A stretch of 7,222 nucleotides of DNA. Source: Methanobrevibacter sp. (GTDB lineage Archaea; Methanobacteriota; Methanobacteria; Methanobacteriales; Methanobacteriaceae). Under the pieces are notes generated by a model. The model was not told the DNA's origin and searched no databases. It saw only the letters and a list, made by a program, of their open reading frames with translations. Within the stretch, counting starts at the first letter, position 1. Each line of letters starts with the position of its first letter. This document shows positions 1-5,266 of the stretch, in pieces. The stretch is from positions 1-7,222 of the forward strand of contig JAEEWY010000075.1 of NCBI GenBank assembly GCA_016291275.1. The letters are read 5' to 3'. The position numbers and the translations under genes are program-made.

Positions 1-2
1 TG

Positions 3-1421
3 GACTTATATGCCTCTCAATTGGGAAAGACAATAGAGGATAAGAATCGTGTTGTATTCAATATATTAGATGCATTAGGGCCAGTAAACTTTGATTTAGA
101 TAAGGAAAGCCGGAATAACACTCTTTTAAGTAAATCAATTCTTGAAAATAAAAAATTCAATAAGGATTATTCATCTTCAAGGAAAAATGAAAGACGCATG
201 CGTTCAAGAAGAATGAATAATATTAAAGCGGATTTCAAGGATTTGGATTTATTAGTTGATGAAAAAATGGAATACAATCTAATGAAGTCCAATTATGCTT
301 TAGAAGCAGATAGATTGGATCATGAATTTGATGAATACAGCTTAAACAGGGATATTCATCAGAAAGATGAAATTTATGAAAAATATATTGATGATTTAAT
401 TGGAAACAGTTTCGAATATCTATTAAGCGAATTTTCCTTGAATTCATCAAATTCTTCAGATTACTATACTCCTAATGAGGTTTCCACTTTAATCGCTAAG
501 CTTATATCTTCCCAGAAATCAAAGCTTGAATCCGTTTATGATCCTTGTTGCGGTTCCGCTTCATTGCTTTTAGAGATTAATAAGGAATTGCCTTGTGATT
601 TTATCTGTGGTCAGGAACTTAATGCCTCATTTTACAATATTGCAAGAGAAAACATGATTCTGCATAATATTCACTATAAGGACTTCGACATTAAGCAAGG
701 GGATACATTGGAACAGCCTCAGCATTTGGATTATACTTTTGATGCTGTAGTTTCTCAGATTCCATTCAATTCCAGATGGACCGCTGACAGGAGTTTCCTT
801 GATGATGTAAGGTTTATGCAATACAATATTCTTCCTCCACATTCAAAAGCGGATTATGCATTTATTCAGCATATGCTTTATCACTTGAATGAGGATGGAA
901 TAATGATCGTTGTTGCTCCTCATGGAGTACTGTTCAGAGCGGCTTCTGAAGGAAAAATCAGAAGGATGATTGTAGAAAGATTCAATTATCTTGATGCAGT
1001 CATTGGACTTCCTGCAAACATGTTCTACAGCACAAATAACCCTGCATGTATGATGATATTTAAGAAAGACAGGGATGTTTATGATGATGTTCTCTTCATT
1101 GATGCTTCAAAAGGATTCGATAGAACCAAATTAATCAACTATTTGCAAGAAGAGGATATTTCCAAAATCGTCAGCACTTATAAGGATAGGGAGGAAATAG
1201 AAGGTTATTCCCACAGAGCAAGCTTATATGACATTGAAAGGAATGATTTTAATTTGAATATTCCTCGTTATGTTGACACTTATGAAAATGAAGGAGAAGA
1301 GATAGACTCTGATGAGTTGGTATCAAGACATAAGTATGTGACTGATGAGATTAAAAAGGTTACTGAAGAGATTGAAGAGACATATAGGAAGCTAAATATT
1401 GAAAATGACTTATTTAGGTAG
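3..1421 (+). CDS. Type I restriction-modification methyltransferase subunit (HsdM-like), 5' end outside window, altered catalytic motif
   Basis: The frame is open to the left edge, so the true start is upstream; residues below count from the TTG at 21. HsdM normally transfers a methyl group from AdoMet to adenine N6 in complex with HsdS. Family features seen: FEYLLSEF (131-138), the YYTP motif (148-151), the AdoMet-binding motif DPCCGSAS (174-181), the acidic motif GQELN (197-201), QGDTL (226-230), KADYAFIQHMLYHL (276-289), PHGVLFR (300-306), AVIGLPANMFY (326-336), FIDASK (359-364) and NIPRYVDT (413-420). The C-terminus (432-460) looks like a coiled coil, as is usual where HsdM meets HsdS. 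Odd points: the catalytic NPPF/Y motif is QIPF (246-249), and the last glycine of the AdoMet loop is alanine (180). Residues about 30-125 are unusually charged. The HsdM fold is certain; activity is doubtful. No hsdS or hsdR lies downstream. Confidence 0.9.
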   Translation, partial: DLYASQLGKTIEDKNRVVFNILDALGPVNFDLDKESRNNTLLSKSILENKKFNKDYSSSRKNERRMRSRRMNNIKADFKDLDLLVDEKMEYNLMKSNYALEADRLDHEFDEYSLNRDIHQKDEIYEKYIDDLIGNSFEYLLSEFSLNSSNSSDYYTPNEVSTLIAKLISSQKSKLESVYDPCCGSASLLLEINKELPCDFICGQELNASFYNIARENMILHNIHYKDFDIKQGDTLEQPQHLDYTFDAVVSQIPFNSRWTADRSFLDDVRFMQYNILPPHSKADYAFIQHMLYHLNEDGIMIVVAPHGVLFRAASEGKIRRMIVERFNYLDAVIGLPANMFYSTNNPACMMIFKKDRDVYDDVLFIDASKGFDRTKLINYLQEEDISKIVSTYKDREEIEGYSHRASLYDIERNDFNLNIPRYVDTYENEGEEIDSDELVSRHKYVTDEIKKVTEEIEETYRKLNIENDLFR

Positions 1422-1540
1422 TTCTTTTCCATTCTCTTTTATTTTTTTTATTCTTTCTAATTCTTTCTAATTCTTTCTATTTTTTCTAATTTTTTATTAA
1501 TTTATTTTTCATTTATTTATTTTTTATTTATTTTCAAATG
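1422..1540 (+). terminator. T-tract terminator after the HsdM-like gene
   Basis: Directly after the TAG stop the plus strand is almost entirely T with scattered A and C for about 115 bases, with many runs of five to eight T. This suits archaeal U-tract-dependent termination, which needs no hairpin. It separates the methylase gene from what follows. Confidence 0.6.
1450..1480. repeat. Short tandem repeat, three 10-bp units
   Basis: The unit TTCTTTCTAA occurs twice exactly (1451-1470) and a third time with the last base changed (1471-1480). It lies in the T-rich terminator region. It is most simply a slippage product in pyrimidine-rich DNA. Confidence 0.7.
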
Positions 1541-1685
1541 CTCTTGGCATACTGGCTTATATTTATTCAAATAATAGTATATTCAAGGAACATGTATTTT
1601 TGGTGAAACAATTTTAATAGATTTTAAAATAAATTCATTGGAAATTACAGTTTCTTATCGGAAAATACTTAAAACTACGAATTCA

Positions 1686-1720
1686 ATCAAGGATCTATTA
1701 TTTCATAATAGCTCTTTGAT
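1686..1720. repeat. Imperfect hairpin, about 15 pairs, 3-base loop
   Basis: The arms ATCAAGGA/CTATTAT (1686-1701) and ATAATAG/CTCTTTGAT (1705-1720) pair around the loop TTC (1702-1704). There is one T-C mismatch (1694/1712) and one G-T pair (1691/1715). It sits nine bases before the next inverted repeat. Function is unknown; it could fold in RNA from either strand. Confidence 0.6.
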
Positions 1721-1728
1721 GAAAATTC

Positions 1729-1798
1729 TTTTGATTATTCTAAATAATTCTCTATAAAAACATTACATTCGTCTTATCTCTATTTAGAATAATCAAAA
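1729..1798. repeat. Perfect 18-bp inverted repeat with 34-base spacer
   Basis: The left arm 1729-1746 (TTTTGATTATTCTAAATA) is the exact reverse complement of 1781-1798. The spacer is 1747-1780. On the plus strand the right arm runs straight into seven T (1799-1805), so a plus-strand RNA would end in a stem followed by a U-run, like an intrinsic terminator with a long loop. Other readings are a protein-binding site pair or the remnant of a small inverted-repeat element. No flanking target duplication was noticed. Confidence 0.75.
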
Positions 1799-1919
1799 TT
1801 TTTTTAAAATAAAATCAAATACTATCAAACTTTTTTTAATTATATTTTAGTTTTTTCAAAATTCTTTGATATTTTCAAGGTTTTTAAGACAGTTTTTTGT
1901 ATTTTTGATAGCAAACTAT

Positions 1920-1988
1920 TTATATAAATAATTTATATAGTATATACATAGAATTATTTACTATACTTTTAGAATATTCTTTTAACAT
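1920..1988 (-). CDS. Possible 22-aa small protein (unrecognised)
   Basis: ATG at 1988-1986 to TAA at 1922-1920 encodes a 22-residue peptide beginning MLKEYSKS and ending YKLFI. The case for it is the ribosome site: GGGGGTGAT (1997-1989) can pair over nine bases with an archaeal 16S 3' end, allowing one G-U pair, and is the longest such match I noticed in the window. A TATA-like TTATAA (2040-2035) lies at a distance that would give a roughly 20-nt leader. Against it: the spacing from GGTG to the ATG is 2 nt, against 4-5 nt for the confident genes here. The peptide is also short, and its end falls in a low-complexity palindrome. I recognise no family. Confidence 0.2.
   Translation of the reverse strand: MLKEYSKSIVNNSMYILYKLFI
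1921..1939. promoter_or_regulatory. Palindromic TATA element (candidate promoter or operator)
   Basis: TATATAAAT, a central A, and ATTTATATA form a perfect 19-base palindrome, within a slightly longer AT-only stretch. Archaeal TATA-like boxes are present in both directions (for example TTTATATAAA at 1919-1928 on the plus strand). If used on the plus strand, transcription would begin near 1950 and run through the hairpin at 2046-2081. AT-rich chance palindromes are common here, so this remains a candidate. Confidence 0.35.
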
Positions 1989-2045
1989 ATCACCCCCTTT
2001 ACATTAGTTTCTAGTTTTCTTTTTTTGGTATAGTTTATAATTCAG

Positions 2046-2081
2046 GTTTAGAGCTTAGATTTTTTAATCTAAGTTCTAAAC
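2046..2081 (+). terminator. Strong hairpin followed by T-rich DNA (terminator or leader structure)
   Basis: The arms 2046-2061 (GTTTAGAGCTTAGATT) and 2066-2081 (AATCTAAGTTCTAAAC) pair along all 16 positions, with one G-U pair (2052/2075), around a TTTT loop. T-runs follow at 2089-2093 and 2101-2107 on the plus strand only, which favours a plus-strand role. It could end a short RNA started near 1950, or be a leader structure 115 bases before the pyrophosphatase start. Confidence 0.55.
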
Positions 2082-2186
2082 ATTAATCTTTTTAATTAAC
2101 TTTTTTTAAATTTTCATAAATATTTAATAATGTGAAAGGTCAAAATTATAATTGTTATTTTGATAAAATTTATCCAATTTATTATT

Positions 2187-2192
2187 AGGTGA
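2187..2192 (+). promoter_or_regulatory. Ribosome binding site of the pyrophosphatase gene
   Basis: AGGTGA ends four bases before the ATG at 2197 and pairs with the archaeal 16S 3' end. The same motif and spacing recur before the reductase start at 4038, and the two support each other. Confidence 0.85.
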
Positions 2193-2196
2193 AAAA

Positions 2197-3114
2197 ATGA
2201 GTAAAACTTATATTTTTGGTCATAAAAGTCCAGATACTGATTCAATTACCTCAAGCCTTGTAATGGCTGATTTGGAAACTAAATTAGGTAATGATGTTGT
2301 TGCATGCAGATTAGGAAGTCTTAACAAGGAAACTGAATATGTATTGAATTACTTTGATATTGAAGCTCCTGAATTAATTGAGAAAATTGAGGATGACGAG
2401 CAAGTTATTTTAGTGGATCATAACAGTCCAAGCGAATCCGTTGACAATATTGAAAACGCTAATATCCTAAAGGTCGTTGACCATCACAAAATAGCTTTTG
2501 AAACTTCTTATCCATTATTTGTCAGAACAGAACCTGTAGGATGTACTGAAACCGTTTTATTGAAGTTATATAAGGAAAATGGATTAACTCCAGATAAAAC
2601 CATTGCATCCTTGATGTTATCTGCAATTATTTCTGACACCTTGCTTTTAAAATCTCCAACAACCACTGAAGATGATAAGGAAGCAGTTAAAGAGCTTGCA
2701 GAAATCGCTGAAATTGATTATGAAGCTTATGGATTGGAAATGTTAAAGGCAGGAACTGACTTATCCAGTTTCTCTATTCCTGAAATCTTAAGCTTAGATG
2801 CAAAGCAAATTGACTTTAAGGATGTAAAATCCATTGTAAATCAAGTGAACACTGCAGATATTGCTGATGTAATGGAAATGAAAGCTGATTTGGAAGCAGG
2901 AATGGAAAAAATCATTGAAGAAGAGGATTTAGACTTATTCATGCTTTTAATCACTGATATTGTAAACAGCAATTCTCAAGTCATTGCACTTGGTAAGGAT
3001 GCTGCACTTGTAGAAAAAGCTTATGGAGTAAAATTAGAGGATAACACTGTCTTATTGGAAGGAGTTGTCTCCCGTAAGAAACAAGTGGTTCCTATTATGA
3101 CTGAAAATGCTTAA
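2197..3114 (+). CDS. ppaC: Manganese-dependent inorganic pyrophosphatase (family II, DHH superfamily)
   Basis: This cytoplasmic enzyme hydrolyses pyrophosphate to two phosphates, pulling biosynthetic reactions forward. The 305 residues match the compact family II form, about 300-310 aa, without the CBS/DRTGG regulatory insert. Metal ligands are all visible: FGHKSPDTDS (7-16) gives H9, D13 and D15; LVDHN (72-76) gives D74; VVDHHK (93-98) carries the DHH triad D95-H96-H97; and SDT (146-148) gives D147. The C-terminal substrate-binding signature SRKKQVVP is at 292-299. The start is fixed by AGGTGA at 2187-2192 and by the N-terminal strand that must precede H9. It appears to be transcribed alone: a 775-bp structured gap precedes it and a T-tract follows it. 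Base usage is like its neighbours. Function is very secure; any leader-based regulation is speculative. Confidence 0.97.
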   Translation: MSKTYIFGHKSPDTDSITSSLVMADLETKLGNDVVACRLGSLNKETEYVLNYFDIEAPELIEKIEDDEQVILVDHNSPSESVDNIENANILKVVDHHKIAFETSYPLFVRTEPVGCTETVLLKLYKENGLTPDKTIASLMLSAIISDTLLLKSPTTTEDDKEAVKELAEIAEIDYEAYGLEMLKAGTDLSSFSIPEILSLDAKQIDFKDVKSIVNQVNTADIADVMEMKADLEAGMEKIIEEEDLDLFMLLITDIVNSNSQVIALGKDAALVEKAYGVKLEDNTVLLEGVVSRKKQVVPIMTENA

Positions 3115-3119
3115 ATGGC

Positions 3120-3187
3120 ATTTTTGGTTTCAATTTTTTAATTTTTTAATTTTTTAGTTTATTTTTATTTTTTGATTTCATTTTTTT
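3120..3187 (+). terminator. T-tract terminator after ppaC
   Basis: Runs of five to seven T follow the ppaC stop, including three tandem copies of AATTTTTT at 3132-3155. No strong stem is present, as expected for archaeal U-tract termination. Some read-through into the zinc-ribbon gene 100 bp downstream is possible. Confidence 0.6.
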
Positions 3188-3201
3188 AAAAATTTTATTA
3201 T

Positions 3202-3208
3202 GAGGGGG
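3202..3208 (+). promoter_or_regulatory. G-rich ribosome binding site (GAGGGGG)
   Basis: GAGGGGGT precedes the ATG at 3215 by six bases. It differs from the AGGTGA used by ppaC and the reductase. It can still pair with the 16S 3' end using G-U pairs, and it fixes the start of the zinc-ribbon gene. Confidence 0.7.
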
Positions 3209-3214
3209 TAAAAA

Positions 3215-3478
3215 ATGTCAAAGTTTTGTCCAAATTGCGGTCATGAAAATAAGGATGTTGCTACATTCTGTGGAAATTGTGGAAGTAAATTGGTTTCTCC
3301 AGATTTCAGCACAAATTTAAGAGATAATGGATCTTCCACTAATAATTCAACTACCACTACAACAACTACAACTACTTCAAATGCTAGCAGAACTTCCGGG
3401 TCTGATGATCTTGGTTCTGTATGTTGTGCTGTGCTTATAATATTATTTGTAATAATTCTTATCATGTCAATAGGATAG
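3215..3478 (+). CDS. Small zinc-ribbon membrane protein with poly-Thr linker
   Basis: The 87-aa protein has three parts. Residues 5-22 form a zinc ribbon, CPNC (5-8) and CGNC (19-22), four cysteines that would bind one Zn. Residues 30-66 are a Ser/Asn/Thr linker with nine consecutive threonines (46-54). Residues 67-86 form one hydrophobic helix starting LGSVCCAVLIILFV. There is no N-terminal signal, so it is probably a tail-anchored protein with the ribbon in the cytoplasm. Such ribbon-plus-TM proteins are common in methanogens and mostly uncharacterised; adaptor or regulatory roles are guesses. The gene lies 100 bp after ppaC and 12 bp before the next gene, with which it is probably co-transcribed. 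The ACN-repeat linker could vary in length by slippage. Coding is secure; function unknown. Confidence 0.85.
   Translation: MSKFCPNCGHENKDVATFCGNCGSKLVSPDFSTNLRDNGSSTNNSTTTTTTTTTSNASRTSGSDDLGSVCCAVLIILFVIILIMSIG
3350..3376 (+). repeat. ACN trinucleotide repeat coding nine threonines
   Basis: Nine codons in a row are ACT, ACC or ACA. The mix of codons makes it an imperfect microsatellite, so selection for threonine is as likely as slippage. Any whole-codon change would only lengthen or shorten the linker. Confidence 0.8.
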
Positions 3479-3490
3479 TTTAGGGATAGA

Positions 3491-3901
3491 ATGGATTTCA
3501 ATCAATTTGGGAACAATTTAGAGGATTCCACTAATTTTCTAATAGAAAAATTAAGTGAATTGCATCCTTGGGATGAGGAATGGAAATACAATATTGCAGT
3601 TAAATTAGTTCCCATTTATGTTGAGGAAATTGGCAAATTCAAGGAGTATCTGGAATCCATTGGCTTGGATTTCACAGAAGAGAATTTCGATAATATCCTT
3701 AAGTTCTCATCCATTTTGACTAAAGATCAAGTTAAGCTTCTATTTATGGGAGATTTGGCTGATATTCCTTTGATTTATGATGGCAAATACTTAAGTGATG
3801 ATGAAAGGATTGACTTATTGGTTGAATACAAGACACGCTTAAGGAAAGTAGAGCCTAACTTGTATCTGTTCTTTAATCATGTGGAAAATTACTTGGATTA
3901 G
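3491..3901 (+). CDS. Hypothetical acidic 136-aa protein
   Basis: I do not recognise this protein. It is soluble-looking, with no signal peptide or membrane segment, rich in Asp/Glu and Leu, and probably mostly helical. Notable stretches are HPWDEEWKYN (25-34), a central helix-rich part (VEEIGKFKEYLESIGLDF) and a hydrophobic, aromatic end (LYLFFNHVENYLD). It has no cysteine cluster or nucleotide-binding loop. The ATG at 3491 is only 12 bp after the stop of the zinc-ribbon gene, with a modest AGGGA at 3482-3486, so the two are likely one transcript and may work together. A T-rich tract follows the stop. Codon use is like that of its neighbours and it reads as a real gene. Function is unknown. 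Confidence 0.75.
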   Translation: MDFNQFGNNLEDSTNFLIEKLSELHPWDEEWKYNIAVKLVPIYVEEIGKFKEYLESIGLDFTEENFDNILKFSSILTKDQVKLLFMGDLADIPLIYDGKYLSDDERIDLLVEYKTRLRKVEPNLYLFFNHVENYLD

Positions 3902-3975
3902 TTATTTTTCCTATCAGAACTTAAGTTTTCATGATTCTTTTTTCTTATTTTTCTAATTTTTAATACTTTTTTTAG
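3902..3975 (+). terminator. T-tract terminator after the 136-aa gene
   Basis: T-runs of up to seven bases follow the TAG stop (for example around 3937-3945 and 3967-3973). The short palindrome AACTTAAGTT (3918-3927) lies just before them. This would end the zinc-ribbon unit before the reductase promoter. Confidence 0.5.
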
Positions 3976-3980
3976 CTATT

Positions 3981-3988
3981 TTTATATA
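3981..3988 (+). promoter_or_regulatory. TATA box of the aldo/keto reductase gene
   Basis: TTTATATA is a consensus archaeal box A. The usual spacing of about 25 bases puts the transcription start near 4010, giving a leader of roughly 25-30 bases that includes the AGGTGA at 4028-4033. It is the clearest promoter in the window. Confidence 0.6.
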
Positions 3989-4027
3989 TTTTATTAAACA
4001 TATTATTAGATAATTAAAACTTGTTTT

Positions 4028-4033
4028 AGGTGA
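4028..4033 (+). promoter_or_regulatory. Ribosome binding site of the aldo/keto reductase gene
   Basis: AGGTGA ends four bases before the ATG at 4038 and selects that start. The N-terminal FYRKLGKTDLEVS is the normal beginning of this family. Confidence 0.85.
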
Positions 4034-4037
4034 CACA

Positions 4038-5207
4038 ATGTTTTATAGAAAATTAGGAAAAACTGATTTAGAAGTATCTAATTTAGGTTTTGGATGTATG
4101 CGTTTACCTCATAAGGAGCATTTTTATGAAATTGATGAGGTTGAAGCTGCAAAAATGTTCGATTATGCAATTGAGCATGGAGTAAATTATTTTGATACCG
4201 CTTATTCTTTTCATAGTAAAAACAGGAACTTAGGAGGAAATGCTGAGCCGTTTTTAGGCAAGTACCTTGCTGAAAGGGGCATTCGTGATGATGTTGTCAT
4301 ACAGACAAAATTGCCTGGTTGGCTTGTAAACAAAAGGGAAGATATGGATAAGTTCCTTGATTTGCAACTCGAAAGATTGCAGACTGATTATATTGACATT
4401 TACATGCTCCATTCCCTTAAGATTGACTTCTGGAACAAGTTATATGGTATGGATGTATTGGAATTCTTAGACTCAATCCTTGAAGATGGAAGAGCTAAAT
4501 ATGTAGGTTTCTCATTCCACGATGATTTGGATGTTTTCTTTAACATTATGGATTCCTATGATAAGTGGGATGTTATATTGACTCAAGTGAACTACCTTGA
4601 TGAAGACTATAAGAGCGGTCTTGGCGGTTTGGAGTTTGTAGGAATGGCAGGTCTTGGAAATGTAATTATGGAACCTCTCAGAGGAGGAAGCCTAATCAAT
4701 AATATTCCAGATGAGGTACAAGCCCTTTGGGATACTGCTGATAAGAAAAGAACTCCTGTCGAATGGGCATTTGAGTATCTATGGGATAAGCCTCTTGTAA
4801 CTTCTGTATTCAGTGGTATGAGCAATATGGATCAAGTGAAACAGAACATAGCTATTGCAGAAAGTTGTGATGTTAATTCCATGAGCGAACATGACAGGCA
4901 AATCCTAAAGGATGTTACTCAGGTCTATAAGTCAAGGGAAGAGATTCCATGTACTGGTTGCAGATACTGTATGCCTTGCCATAACAGGGTGGACATTCCT
5001 CATTGTTTCAAGCAATATAATATTGCAAAAAGCTTGGATTACATTGATAAGACTGCAGCTCCTTATTTCTGGTTAGTGAATAAGGATGAACGTGCAGATA
5101 GCTGTACTTTCTGTGGTGAGTGCAATATCCAATGTCCGCAAGGAATCGATATCCCTGCAGAAATGGAAAAGGTGTTTGATTTCTTCCATGATGAAGAATA
5201 TATTTAA
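4038..5207 (+). CDS. Aldo/keto reductase with C-terminal 4Fe-4S ferredoxin-type domain
   Basis: A predicted cytoplasmic oxidoreductase of 389 aa. Residues 1-290 form the aldo/keto reductase barrel, with the expected tetrad D53 and Y56 (YFDTAYSFH), K91 (TKLPG) and H125 (YMLHSL). GFSFH (157-161), EPLRGG (212-217) and SVFSGMSNMDQVKQN (256-270) match family strands and the cofactor end of the barrel. Residues 305-366 add two cysteine clusters: CTGCRYCMPC (C305, C308, C311, C314) and CTFCGECNIQCP (C356, C359, C362, C366), each able to hold a [4Fe-4S] centre. This barrel-plus-ferredoxin layout is a known subfamily of anaerobes. The clusters suggest ferredoxin-linked or internal electron transfer, though the substrate is not known. 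It has its own TATA box and AGGTGA site, is monocistronic, and converges on the methyltransferase gene. Family call very secure; reaction unknown. Confidence 0.95.
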   Translation: MFYRKLGKTDLEVSNLGFGCMRLPHKEHFYEIDEVEAAKMFDYAIEHGVNYFDTAYSFHSKNRNLGGNAEPFLGKYLAERGIRDDVVIQTKLPGWLVNKREDMDKFLDLQLERLQTDYIDIYMLHSLKIDFWNKLYGMDVLEFLDSILEDGRAKYVGFSFHDDLDVFFNIMDSYDKWDVILTQVNYLDEDYKSGLGGLEFVGMAGLGNVIMEPLRGGSLINNIPDEVQALWDTADKKRTPVEWAFEYLWDKPLVTSVFSGMSNMDQVKQNIAIAESCDVNSMSEHDRQILKDVTQVYKSREEIPCTGCRYCMPCHNRVDIPHCFKQYNIAKSLDYIDKTAAPYFWLVNKDERADSCTFCGECNIQCPQGIDIPAEMEKVFDFFHDEEYI

Positions 5208-5210
5208 ATT

Positions 5211-5266
5211 ACTTTTTCATTTTATTTTTTCTTATTTTTTAATTTTATTACTTTTTATTTTTCTTA
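5211..5266 (+). terminator. T-tract terminator of the reductase gene, overlapping the end of the opposing gene
   Basis: Runs of five and six T fill the 40-bp gap between the convergent stops and continue into the last codons of the minus-strand methyltransferase. On the minus strand the same DNA is A-rich, so it does not give that gene a U-tract of its own. Confidence 0.55.

Larger units (their letters stand above)
1541..2196. other. AT-rich intergenic region with several inverted repeats
   Basis: No convincing long gene lies between the methylase terminator and the pyrophosphatase. Contents in order: a weak TATA-like stretch near 1556-1566; a stop-free stretch at 1611-1757 without a normal start codon; an imperfect hairpin at 1686-1720; an 18-bp perfect inverted repeat at 1729-1798; a TATA palindrome at 1921-1939; a possible minus-strand small ORF at 1920-1988; a strong hairpin at 2046-2081; and the leader of the pyrophosphatase gene. 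The density of paired arms is higher than in the other, much shorter gaps of this window. Untranslated RNA or regulatory function is possible but unproven. Confidence 0.6.

Noticed and set aside
1611..1757. Stop-free stretch of 48 codons on the plus strand, preceded by GGTGA at 1602-1606
   Set aside because: It would have to start at ATT, has no ATG near its beginning, and runs into the inverted repeat. In this base composition one such stretch in the gap is expected by chance.
1822..1911. Inverted pair CTATCAAA (1822-1829) and TTTGATAG (1904-1911) as element ends
   Set aside because: Only 8 bp, and no transposase or target duplication; too short to support a mobile element in such AT-rich DNA.
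3132..3155. Three AATTTTTT units as a CRISPR-like or iteron repeat
   Set aside because: The units are directly adjacent, low-complexity and inside a terminator T-tract; there are no spacers and no replication gene nearby.
3241..3501. 86-aa minus-strand frame with a poly-Val run
   Set aside because: It is the antisense shadow of the zinc-ribbon gene; the Val run is the complement of the Thr repeat, and the sense frame has real motifs.
3491..3901. Shared FFNH residues in the 136-aa protein and in the partial protein at the right edge
   Set aside because: Only four residues match and the surrounding sequence does not align; treated as coincidence.
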